A stretch of DNA of 64,000 nucleotides from Oscarella lobularis (taxonomy: Eukaryota; Porifera; Homoscleromorpha; Homosclerophorida; Oscarellidae). A model generated the notes under the pieces. It had not been told where the DNA came from. It searched no databases and saw only the letters and a list, made by a program, of their open reading frames with translations. Numbering within the stretch: the first letter of the stretch is position 1; every line of letters begins with the position of its first letter. Location: NCBI RefSeq assembly GCF_947507565.1, contig NC_089182.1, positions 1,674,001 through 1,738,000 of the forward strand, read 5' to 3'. Shown here in pieces: positions 22,700 to 34,000 of the stretch. The position numbers and the translations under genes were made by a program.

Positions 22700-22981
22700 T
22701 GCAGTTAGTGAAGGTCACTGCCAAAGCACCGAATATCGGTGTTGGCGGGAAGTGACGAGGCGCGGGTCGCCGAGCATGGAAAGATGGCCTTGATTTTGTT
22801 GAGAATGATGGTAGCATTGCCACGCTGGAGACCCACCGATAGACGTTTGCGCCAGTAATTGACGAATGCGGCGCGATCGTTGACAAAGTCGATGGAAGGA
22901 CGAACGGCGGCCTTGCGGAAGAAGTCCCGAGCAATGGGGCTCCAACGGCCGTACACCTCCATGACGAGAGGGTCAAAGAGG
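22700..22981 (-). pseudogene. retrotransposon reverse-transcriptase C-terminal fragment
   Basis: Minus-strand frame reading DPLVMEVYGRWSPIARDFF and NYWRKRLSVGLQRGNA is typical of the region after the reverse-transcriptase domain in non-LTR elements of invertebrates. It abuts the assembly gap at 22982, so its 5' side is unknown. No intact element is present. Confidence 0.55.
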
Positions 22982-23181
22982 NNNNNNNNNNNNNNNNNNN
23001 NNNNNNNNNNNNNNNNNNNNNNNNNNNNNNNNNNNNNNNNNNNNNNNNNNNNNNNNNNNNNNNNNNNNNNNNNNNNNNNNNNNNNNNNNNNNNNNNNNNN
23101 NNNNNNNNNNNNNNNNNNNNNNNNNNNNNNNNNNNNNNNNNNNNNNNNNNNNNNNNNNNNNNNNNNNNNNNNNNNNNNNNN
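22982..23181. other. assembly gap (200 N)
   Basis: Run of exactly 200 N, a conventional scaffold-gap length, so the true size is unknown. The Reeler gene is cut on one side and the reverse-transcriptase fragment on the other. Confidence 0.99.
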
Positions 23182-24023
23182 GGTGGATTTTGATAGCAAA
23201 ATGTTGCAGTACAAATCTGTACAAGAATAAAATAAACGATGGGGGAAAATAAAGATATTACGAGTGGCAATTCAACAAAGGGTGCCGACGATATCTGAAC
23301 CCAGAACGTAACTAGCTCACGAACAACCGTACAGCTGCATCGAGTTTTAGAAAAGAAAAATTCCAGTTAATTAAAGAAATTGCTTTCGAAAGAACGTACA
23401 CAGCAGTAAGATTGCCTTTTCCTGCATCGGGAGCCGTCCAACGCACCGTCTGAGACGAAACGACGCCACGGTTTTTGTGCGTAACTGCCGCCTCTTCGTG
23501 CACACCGGAACCCTGCACGTGACCCACGTGATCACACGTGCGAACAGTAGATTAAATATGTATTAATGTATAATACGTATGTATCACGATGCAGTAGATT
23601 GTCTTCGCTTTGGGATCGTTGGACGAAACGACGAACGTTCCCTGCGTCGAATACGATTTGTTTTGGGGCCGCACTTGGCAGAGGAAGCCTTTGAAGTCGT
23701 TCCCGGAACCAGACGTCTGTTCTATGGTAACTGAACGAGTAGACGAAATAAATGAGGAAGGATCTTTTTTCTTCAAGGAGTCGGCGGATCTGACATTGCG
23801 AGGAGACAAACTTACTCTTGTACTCTTCTCCCGGTATATATCCGTCTTGGGCTGTCGTTGTCACTCGATATGGGCTTGTGTCGATTGGTTGAGGAGACGG
23901 GCCGTGAAAAGGTTCCATGCTTTCACAGGCGCTTGTAGGCGCACCGGTCGGTTCGCAGTCGACTCTCCGAGTAGACAGCGTCGCGAGAAAAGCGACGACA
24001 GCAAAAAGTCCGAATCGACTCAT
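23182..24023 (-). CDS. Reeler-domain ferric-reductase-like protein, 5' part
   Basis: Exons 24023-23816, 23730-23588, 23512-23400, 23334-23262 and the start of a fifth (23216-23182) read to the gap. A signal peptide (SRFGLFAVVAFLATL) precedes a Reeler domain (CESMEPFHGPSPQ, FKGFLCQVRP, VRWTAPDAGKG, TFWVQ). The fifth exon begins a DOMON domain (CTATFCYQNP). The complete inverted counterpart at 48058-51607 continues into DOMON-DOMON-cytochrome b561. All visible exons are open, so the truncation may be an assembly effect. It lies just downstream of the DOMON-b561 gene on the same strand. Confidence 0.8.
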
Positions 24024-24780
24024 TTGAAAGAGAAGCTGTCGCCAGGTGACTGCAGTACGTGCTGTGGGTACTCGTACACTGTGTGTTCTCTTACTCTGTC
24101 GTTGTCTTCCTCCCCCCGGATGAATAACTAGCAATGTTAGACCATTTCATTGGCTTTCGTGACGTCATCGAGTTCTTAGTGCTGCTTTCTATAGTGAGAA
24201 GAACGTAACGCTTTTTCTCCACACAGACACGCAAACGTTTATCGGAGACTGAGAGATAAAAAACAGTGACATGAAATAGGTGAGCCGCGACGTCACCGTG
24301 TACACAGAGGAATAGAATGTCGAGTTCTGTCCGAATTCAACAACTCACGGATTACGAACACCAACGACAATCACCATGGCGATGGCCAAGCCGAGACTGA
24401 CAGTCATATAAACGACGAGAAGAACTTTCTCAGAAGTCTTGTTCTAATAATAGACATAATGCAATTAGTATTAACTCGTTTAGGGGCAATGTGAAGGTAA
24501 CACGTACCTCAGGTTCAGAAGTCTTTTCCGATTGGTCCCCTTTTCCTTTCATTTCTATTTCGTTAGAATCAGAAGCGGACTTTGCCATATAGCCTTTGAT
24601 CTCCAAAATCATTTCAATGATGAAAGCGATCACAGTCCAAGCGATGACAATGTAAACGGGAATGCGATCCAGAAAGCCGCCGAATTGAGCATCGGCAACA
24701 TAGATGCCCAAATACACGTTGACAACTGGCAAACAAAAGAAATAGAAATTTAAAAAATAGAATAAATATCGGTTCATACT
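23182..24780 (-). repeat. inverted duplicate of 47345-48890
   Basis: The segment from the gap to about 24780 corresponds closely, in opposite orientation, to 47345 to about 48890. It covers the last exons of the DOMON-b561 gene plus the first exons of the Reeler gene. Differences are scattered substitutions and small indels. Both copies end at a 200-N gap. This could be a real inverted duplication or two haplotypes placed on one scaffold. Confidence 0.8.
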
Positions 24781-27225
24781 TCCGAGAATGAGAGCTGTTG
24801 TGCCAACGAGGAAATGAGCCCAATTGAATATAACGCGACTATAAATAAAAAATAATTATGTAACCCGGATTATGTACATATGTGCAAATCCCATTACTTT
24901 TCATCATCGGGAGCACAGCGAAAAGCCGCCATAATTGGCTATTAAAAATCAAAAATACAAAAACTAACAGAAGCATGATATACGGTATTTTTACTTGAGC
25001 TATTGCTAGTGCAACGACTATAACGCCAATGATGGGATGAGCCGTGCGTAACCCATCCCCACCAGCCGCCTAAAAGAAAAAAGAAAACAGGTTCAACCCA
25101 CTGTCAATTATTAAATTTATTATCTCTCACAGTCCAGCCTTTGACGCCCGCAAAAATAACAATAAAACCAATAATGCTGAAAAGAACCGTAGTTATCATG
25201 TGAATGCGGTGAAGCTAAATAACAACAAGAAAATTACCTATTAAATAAGACGAATTAAAACCCCTGATTCCTTTACCTGAAACCAGGCTGCAGGCATTCC
25301 ACTGAAGCAGAATAGCGGTTGGTCGTTGGGAAAGACTTTTTTGTAATAGCGAGCCAATATCATTCCAGTAGAAGCGAGACCAATCCACGCAAGTATCATA
25401 AATATTCCTTATCAAGATAAAATGAATTACACATATTCATTTAGAGATTTATCCTACTTACCATGAGCTTTGACGAATTTGATTCGATCGCTAGTAGCAG
25501 ATCCTGCAGATCTATCTGTAGTAATATTCACTTTGGAAGCTGTCGTCACTGGTGTCAACGAATGCCTGGGAAAACCGCCGCCGTCGGAACCTTAGACTCC
25601 ACACATCAATAAATCAAAATTGATATTAATTTCTCTACCTGTTGAAGTGCTGTATGGATAGAAAAGATACCAGGGTACATTCCAATTGTAATCTTGAGCC
25701 GTGTCCGTCGAAATGAGAGTGCGAACAATTTGGCATTGAAGAGTTCCGTCAACGAATGTGCCAAAACTGTTGCTAGTATCGAGATTCTAACAAAGGTCTA
25801 ATCTCATCCTAATCTCTCTCGTGAAATCAACTTTTTACGTCAACGGTATCCTTGACATTTGGATTTCGACCATTTGGATTCCACGCGTCCTTGGCAACGA
25901 CGTTACTTCCACCTGTTCTAACGCATCCCACTACGTCGTCTTCACCCTGTGAATTAAAACAAATTATTTGATTTATTTCGATTTTAGTTATTTGTCTTTC
26001 CATGTTGACGTCCGCTGAAAATCCCAACGCAATCATTCCATCGGCTGTTGTAGTGAGTTTGATTGTGGCTTCTGTACTCGTTGTCTCAATTGTAAGACCG
26101 TATAAACACGTGGCCGGCGTGCAGTCAGATGGATTTTGATAGCAAAACTTATCATCACAATCATCAAAATCAATCTAACGATATCGTGTAAAAAATAACG
26201 CAATCTAATATCTATATGACCTTACGTTTACAAGTCTTGAAGGCGGAACAGCAGATGTTGGCTTCTGTGTTGGTACTTGTCCAGCACTGATATTAACTCG
26301 CGTCGAGCTTATCTCTGGCGTAGCAGAATGATACGGAAGAGACCCAACTGGTCCAGGACCTAATGGAAATTCACAAATATTGCATATATTATTTAATCTA
26401 ACTCACCTGTGGTGGAGGCGTATGGATGAAGTAGGAACCATGCCTGCGTCCAATCCCGATCTTCATCTGTATCATTCGTTGTGAGATCTCGCACAATTTG
26501 GCACTGCAATAGGCCATTACTGTACGATCCCATACTCTTTCCCATGTCAAGATTCTAATAATTTAAAATTCTCTAAATTAAGGTGTCACGTAGAAATTTT
26601 TTCGACTTGCATCTATTGTATCCAACTTATTCGGGTTCACGCCATTGGGATTCCATGAATCGACAAAAATGACGCTGTCATCAGACTTTCTATAGCAGCC
26701 AGCCACATCATCTTCACCCTACAAAATTAATTTTTAATTAGATAAATTAATTAATATATAATCTATAAATACCATGCTTTGATCATCGGAAAATCCAAGG
26801 GCAATCATTCCCCCTTCGCTTGTTGCGAGCGTGATTGTCGCTTGTGTTCCATCCGTTTCCACGGTGACGCCGTAGAGACACGAAGCGGGTGTGCAGTCGG
26901 CTGGTTTTCGATGGCAATAAACTGCGCTATCGGAGCACTTTCCGAAGTCGATCTAAAATGAAGAGAGTCGAGTACGTCGGGTTTTCTCTCTCGCGCGAGC
27001 GCGACGAGACCGTCTTCCTACGTTTTGACCCTAAAATGCGGCATTCTACGCTTGATAGCAAACGTCGATTCACTGTGCGAACCTTTGCCGTTTCGACGAC
27101 GAGGAAAAGAAGAGCGACGGCTGCGAGCTAAAAGAATTCCCGAGGTCACGCCCCAAAAAAATTTGTTCGTTTAGGGGACCTTCGAGAAGAAGGGGTAGGA
27201 GGATGAGAAGGCTTACTGTTTTCAT
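24345..27225 (-). CDS. DOMON-DOMON-cytochrome b561 protein (FRRS1-like, no Reeler domain)
   Basis: Seventeen exons from 27225 to 24345 join to 629 residues. Signal peptide MKT-LAAVALLFLVVETA; DOMON 1 (26952-26407); Ser/Thr/Pro linker; DOMON 2 (26174-25639); then a six-helix b561 membrane domain starting GIFMILAWIGLASTG, with WFQLHRIHM, RTAHPIIG and NWAHFLVG supplying histidines for two hemes, and a charged cytosolic tail. FRRS1 and stromal-cell-derived-receptor-2 type proteins move electrons across membranes, often to ferric iron. The domain set is that of FRRS1 minus Reeler. One intron (26612-26717 side) uses a GCAAGT donor. The first intron of DOMON 2 (25947-26000) starts GAAAGA. It heads a run of minus-strand duplicates upstream. 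Confidence 0.87.
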
Positions 27226-27678
27226 GCTTCGAAGGAGGAGGAGGAGAGGACGCGGGGAACGGCTTGACTCAGAGACGTCGCCAAACAGCAATTGCCGTGT
27301 CAAATATGTCGTCACGTGACTGACACGCCCAATGAGTCACGATCCATCACGAGCCCCCGTCGCGATCCCCGGAAGTGGACTGGCACATTTAATTACTTGA
27401 GCCAAGCGTCCTTGCGTTCTGACAGATGTTGTAGTTCACTCAAGTTTAGGCTTTCAGCTACAATTTGATTACTTGAGCCACGCCTCCTTGTGCTCACTGC
27501 CGACTAAAATTTTAGGCCTTTCAGACTGACTAGTCACGTTGCGCTCTCTCTCACCTATCAGATAGGCCTCTGCTGCGGAAAACACTGAGAACAAAGCGAA
27601 AAACTAAAAAAACTTCTAAGCAATAAGCACCTAATCTAGTACTCTACACTCAGTGACGACTGATCGATGGTCAGTCAG
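27226..27678. other. 5' flank of the DOMON-b561 gene, part of the tandem duplication unit
   Basis: The sequence here is repeated upstream of the next two gene copies (about 29625-29960 and 38090-38400). Shared landmarks include TGAGCCACGCCTCCTTG and a stretch before the signal-peptide exon. It is therefore the promoter-side portion of a unit of about 2.5 kb that was duplicated with the gene. No separate gene is seen. Confidence 0.6.
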
Positions 27679-29622
27679 TCAATATAGAAGCCAAGCTGTC
27701 ACCAAGAGAATTCCTACAGAGAAAGACCGCAATGCCTCCAATTAGCAGTGTGAGTCATTGAGTTACCGTAAGCTTGGAAAGATGCAAGAGGAGTAGCTGC
27801 TGATTTAGAAGTGGCAGTTGTACTGGCAGTGGTAGTGGTGCCTCCGGTGCCTCCAGGGTTTGTTGGGCTCTAGGATTTATGATTCTAATTTCTATAACAG
27901 CCAGGCCTAGCTGTACTCACATCAGTGCTAACGCTTCGATCACTAGTAGGAGATCCTCCAGATCTGCCTCGAGTAATATTCACTTTAGAAGCCGTCGTCA
28001 CTGGTATCAACGAATGCTTGGGAAAACCGCCACCGCCGGAACCTTAGACTCCACACATCAATAAATCAAAACTGATATTAATTTCTCTACCTGTTGAAGT
28101 GCTGTATGGATAGAAAAGATACCAGGGTACATTCCAATTGTAATCTTGAGCCGTGTCCGTCGAAATGAGAGTGCGAACAATTTGGCATTGAAGAGTTCCG
28201 TCGATGAATGTGCCAAAACTGTTGCTGGCATCAAGATTCTAACAAAGGTCCAATCTCATCCTAATCTCTCTCTCATGAAATCAACTCTTTACGTCAACGG
28301 TATCCTTGACGTTTGGACTTCGACCGCTTGGATTCCACGCGTCCTTGGTAACGACGTTACTTCCGCTTGTTCTAACGCATCCCACAACGTCGTCTTGACC
28401 CTGTGAATTAAAACAAATTATTTGATTTATTTCGATTTTAGTTATTTGTCTTTCCATGTTGACGTCCGCTGAAAATCCCAACGCAATCATTCCATCGGCT
28501 GTCGTAGTGAGTTTGATTGCGGCTTCTGTACTCGTTGTCTCAATTGTAAACACGTGGCCGGCGTGCAGTCAAATGGATCTCGATAGCAAAACTTATCGTC
28601 ACAATTGTCAAAATCAATCTAACAATATCACGTAAAAAATAATACAATCTATTATCTATATGACCTTACGTTTACAAGTCTCGAGGGCGGAACAGGATGT
28701 TGGCTTCTGTGTTGGTACGCGTCCACCACTGATATTAACTCGCGTCGGGCTTATCAATGATACGGAAGAGACCCACCTGGTCCAGGAACTAATAGAAATT
28801 CCCAAATATTGCATTTATTATTCAATCTAACTCGCCTGTGCTGGAGGCGTATGGATAAAGTAGGAACCATGCCTGCGTCCAATCCCAATCTTGAGCTGTA
28901 TCATTTGTTGTGAGATCTCGCACAATTTGGCACTGCAATAGGCCACTACTGTACGATCCCATACTTTTCCCCATGTCAAGATTCTAATAATTAAAAAGTC
29001 TCTTAATTAAGGTGTCACGTAGAAATTTTTCTTGCATCTATTGTATCCAACTCATTCGGTGCATAGCCATTGGGATTCCATGAATCGACAAGAACGACGC
29101 TGTCATTAATATCTCTATAGCAGCCAGCCACATCATCTTGACCCTACAAAATTTTAATTAATTAATTAATTAATTAATAATATATATAATCTATAGATAC
29201 CATGCTTCGATCATCGGAAAATCCAAGGGCAATCATTCCCCCGGTGCTTGTTGCGAGCGTGATTGTCGCTTGTGTTCCATCCGTTTCCACGGTGACGCCG
29301 TAGAGACACGAAGCGGGTGTGCAGTCGGCTGGTTTTCGATGGCAATAAACTGCGGCACTTCCGAAGGGCGTCGAGTACGTAGGGTTTTCTCTTTCGAGCG
29401 ACGAGACCGTCTTCCTACGTTTTGACCCTAAAATGCGGCATTCTACGCTTGATAGCAAACGTCGATTCACTGTGCGAACCTTTGCCGTTTCGACGACGAG
29501 GAAAAGAAGAGCGACGGCTGCGAGCTAAAAGAATTCCCGAGGTCACGCCCCAAAAAAATTTGTTCGTTTAGGGGACCTTCGAGAAGAAGGGGTAGGAGGA
29601 TGAGAAGGCTTACTGTTTTCAT
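27679..29622 (-). pseudogene. DOMON-DOMON gene copy with disabling deletions
   Basis: Same exon order as the neighbour at 24345-27225, but ending like the 31027-38087 gene with a short hydrophobic tail (GILLVTAWLLY, stop). Two lesions are visible. The start of the first DOMON exon, including its acceptor and the KCSD segment, is deleted near 29355-29365. A 10-bp deletion near 28550 removes YGL in DOMON 2 and shifts the frame. The signal-peptide exons (29622-29614, 29524-29480) remain. The DOMON-2 intron again starts GAAAGA. Confidence 0.75.
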
Positions 29623-29956
29623 GCTTCGAAGGAGGAGGAGGAGAGGACGCGGGGAACGGCTTGACTCGGAGACGTCGCCAAACAGCAATGCCGTGTCAAA
29701 TATGTCGTCACGTGACTGACACGCCCAATGAGTCACGATCCGTCACGATCCCAACGAAGGGAAGTGGACTGGCACATTTAATTAATTACTGTACTTTGAG
29801 CCACGCCTCCTTGCGCTCTGACAGATGTTAGTTCACTCAAGTTTAGCCTTTCAGCTACAATTTGATTACTTGAGCCACGCCTCCTTGTGCTCACTGCCGA
29901 CTAAAATTTTAGGCCTTTCAGACTGACTAGTCACGTTGCGCTATCTCTCACCTATC

Positions 29957-30910
29957 TTATTAACTAGAGAATGATGGCCCGGTGTTCACCGTGTTGCCAT
30001 CATGCAGAGCCTCCCACCGCTTACCGTACGCGAGTGCATTACATAGTGTGACGTCATATTTTTTTATGTTGTCACATATACACGTGGTCATTACAGCCGT
30101 TAGCTACTACAGTACCTACATGCTGTAAATACTTGCATGATTGCAATGTTTTCCTAAATAGGCACTTTTCTGACGTACTGTTTTTTTGAGGAGGACCTAT
30201 GCATGTGTACGGGGGCGCGTACGCAGTGGCGTCGCTAAGGGTGGGCCAGGTCGGGCCAGGCCCGACCAAAAAAAATTTTCCTTTTCTTTGTAAGAGAGAA
30301 ATTGGTTGGTTTACTAGTTAGTGTAGTTTCTTAGGGTTAGGGTTAGTAAGAATAATGCTTTTTAGTGATTCGGGTAGATTATTTTTGTAAAGAAAAATTA
30401 ATGTAGTGACCCCGCCCACCCGAAAAATTTTTCTGGGGCGGAGCCCCCAGACCCCCACATTCTGGCCCGACCAAATAGAAAATCCTAGATACGCCACTGC
30501 GTGTACGGGTCATATTTCCTGTTACCCGTACGTACATACCCACCCACATACCCCCACATACACTCCCACATACCACATACTGTACATGGATACTTTTGAT
30601 TGTGACGTCAGAGCGTGACAATCAAAACTGTCGTTTTGGCTTCTCAGCGCATTTATAACACGGAAAATAGCACAGATCAATTGGAAACCAAGGTTTCTAA
30701 GCATTTTTTCCGTTTATGAAGAAAAAACGCCTTATTCGCGTCGTAAATCACCGTTTTGGGCCCCATTTCGCGCATGCGCTGTACAAAAAAACCGGGTTTT
30801 TAGGTGACGTCACAATACGAAGCGTGACGAACATACATACAGACATACAGACATACACTTCCGGCCCTAAGATCACGTTTGAGAGAGCCTCCCTCCGTCG
30901 TTATACACTG
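29957..30910 (-). mobile_element. MITE-like element, inverted copy with a second MITE inside
   Basis: One end reads CTAGAGAATGATGGCCCGG, the other ACGTTTGAGAGAGCCTCC. The same sequence occurs in the opposite orientation at about 32563-33297 and 35551-36285. This copy is longer because another MITE (30224-30499) is inserted. Non-coding; transposase source unknown. Confidence 0.7.
30224..30499. mobile_element. nested 276-bp MITE with 8-bp target duplication
   Basis: Termini CAGTGGCGTCGCTAAGG and its imperfect mirror ending ATACGCCACTG. Flanking octamers CGCGTACG and CGTGTACG differ at one base and look like a target-site duplication, as made by hAT-type transposases. A copy of the host element near 36640 lacks the insertion, giving an approximate empty site. 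Confidence 0.65.
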
Positions 30911-31026
30911 AGAACAAAGCAAAAAAACTAAAAAAACTTCTAAGCAATAAGCACGTACACCTAATCTAGTACTCTATGGTACTCTACACTCAGTGACGAC
31001 TGATCGATGAATAGCTGGTCAGTCAG

Positions 31027-34000
31027 TCAATAAAGAAGCCAAGCTGTCACCAAGAGAATTCCTATAGAGAAAGACCGCAATGCCTCCAATTAGCAGTGTG
31101 AGTCATTGAGTTACCGTAAGCTTGAGGAGTAGCTGCTGATTTAGGAGTGGCAGTGTTTGTCGGGCTCTAGGATTTATGATTCTAATGTCTATAACAGCCA
31201 GGCCTAGCTGTACTCACATCAGTGCTTACGCTTCCATCACTAGTAGGAGATCCTCCAGATCTGCCTCGAGTAATATTCACTTTGGAAGCCGTCGTCACTG
31301 GTGTCAACGAATGCTTGGGAAAACCGCCGCCGTCGGAACCTTAGACTCCACACATCAATAAATCAAAATTGATATTAATTTCTCTACCTGTTGAAGTGCT
31401 GTATGGATAGAGAAGATACCAGGGTTGATTCCAATTGTAATCTTGAGTTGTGTCCGTCGAAATGAGAGTGCGAACAATTTGGCATTGAAGTTTTCCGTCG
31501 ATGAATGTGCCAAAACTGTTGCTAGTATCGAGATTCTAGCAAAGGTCTAATCTCATCCTAATCTCTCTCTCATGAAATCAACTCTTTACGTCAACGGTAT
31601 CCTTGACATTTGGATTTCGACCATTTGGATTCCACGCGTCCTTGGCAACGACGTTACTTCCACCTGTTCTAACGCATCCCACTACGTCGTCTTGACCCTG
31701 TGAATTAAAACAAATTATTTGATTTATTTCGATTTCAGTTATTTGTCTTTCCATGTTGACGTCCGCTGAAAATCCCAACGCAATCATTCCATCGGCTGTT
31801 GTAGTGAGTTTGATTGTGGCTTCTGTACTCGTTGTCTCAATTGTAAGACCGTATAAACACGTGGCCGGCGTGCAGTCAGATGGATCTTGATAGCAAAACT
31901 TATCATCACAATTGTCAAAATCAATCTAACGAAATCACGTAAAAAAATAACGCACTCTATTATCTATATGACCTTACGTTTACAAGTCTTGAGGGCGGAA
32001 CAGCAGATGTTGGCTTCGGTGTTGGTACACGTCCAGCACTGATATTAACTCGCGTCGAGCTTATCTCTGGCGTAGCAGAATGATACGGAAGAGACCCACC
32101 TGATCCAGGACCTAATGGAAATTCCCAAATATTGCATTTATTATTAATTTTAATCTAACTCACCTGTGCTGGAGGCGTATGGATGAAGTAGGAACCACTC
32201 CAGGGTCCAATCCCGATCTTGAGCTGTATCACTTGTTGTGAGATCTCGCACAATTTGGCACTGCAATAGGCCATTACTGTACGATCCCATACTCTTTCCC
32301 ATGTCAAGATTCTAATAATTTAAAATTCTCTAAATTAAGGTGTCACGTAGAAATTTTTTCGACTTGCATCTATTGTATCCAACTTATTCGGGTTCACGCC
32401 ATTGGGATTCCATGAATCGACAAAAGCGACGCTGTCATCAGACTTTCTATAGCAGCCAGCCACATCATCTTGACCCTACAAAATTTTTAAAAAAAGAAAA
32501 GAACAAAATATTATGGAAAATAACAAAATAACAAAAATAACAAAATATTATGGAATATTTGTTTGAGCCGACCACCGCAGTTGTACGGGGTGGCAAACGC
32601 AGTTTGCGAGCCCGTATAACGGCGAGGGAGGCTCTCTCAAACGTGATCTCAAGGCCGGAAGTGTATGTCTGTATGTCTGTATGTCTGTACGTCTGTTCGA
32701 GACACAGTATTGTGACGTCACATAAGAAAAACCCTTACTTTGTAAGCCGCATGCGCAACATGGGGTCTGAAACGGTGATCCAAAAAAGGCGATTTACGGC
32801 GCGAATAAAGCGTTTTTCTTTGATAAACGGATAAAATGCTTAGAAACCTCTGTTACAAATTGTTCGGTGATATTTTCCGTTTTATAAATGCGCTCAGAAG
32901 GCGAGACGACGGTTTTGATTGTCACACTCTGACGTCACAATCAAAAGTATCCACTCAAGTACAGTATGTGCGTGGGTATGTAGGCGTGTACGGGTAACAG
33001 GAAATATGACCCGTACACACTTCCGTACACATACCTAAGCATACCTACGCTACCTACGCAGATAATAAACTTCAAAGCAAAACCACGATCAGAGAACGCA
33101 TAAGTAGGATCCTAAACATGAGTCCTATGTATTTACATAGAGTATGTGTGTAGGACTGAGCTGCAGGTCTGTGATACATGTACAACAGCGTGAATACCCT
33201 GAAATTTTATGACGTCACATCATCTAAGGCGCTCGCGTACTGTAAGCGGTGGGAGGCTATTCATGATGGCCAACACCAGGCCATCATTCTCTAGTTAATT
33301 AATTAATAATGAGCCGACCCACCGCAGTTGTACGGGTGGAGCCCGTATAACGACGGAGGGAGGCTGTCTCAAACGTGATCTTAGGGCCGGAAGTGTATGT
33401 ATGTATGTCTGTATGGGCAGGGCGGACTTTCAAAGGCGCATGCGTCGTTGTTAGGGTTATCTCCCGCTAACTCGCATTCTACGTAGGCTCGCTTTTTCCC
33501 TTTTACCTACTGAGTTTCGGGTTGTTTTGTGAAAAAAGATATTTAGTGACACTTTTTCTAGCATTTCGCTGACGGACTACGTCTGCGAAAACGCAGGGAT
33601 GAAGTTCTGCGTAATGCGATTACCGATTGCCTAAAAAAATTTTCTTTGTGCAAAACTACCAGTTCTTTTAGTAATCTCCCAATCGCACATGCGTTTGAGG
33701 TCAAAAAACTACCTGCACGAGGGCGAAAAATGGCGCGCGAATCGTCACGTACAGGTGCAACATGAGTCCCAAGGAATAGAAAGCGAGAATATTTAGCGCC
33801 TCTTCTATCATTGCCACGCATTCCTAACACCCTAATATGGCGCGTTTTCTGTGTCAAAATGAGCATTTGGAGATTATGTAGTGCTTGAGATATTTCATAT
33901 ATGATATTTGATCGTGGATATTTGATCGTGGATATTTGATCGTGGATCTTTCATCTATGATATTTGATCGTGGATCTTTCATCTATGATATTTGATCGTG

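Noticed and set aside
22695-23270. Reading frames spanning the N gap
   Set aside because: The frames exist only because N was translated as X; the pieces on either side belong to a retroelement and a Reeler gene.
30331-30346. TTAGGGTTAGGGTTAG as an interstitial telomere
   Set aside because: Only about two and a half units, inside a MITE; chance or element sequence is a simpler explanation.
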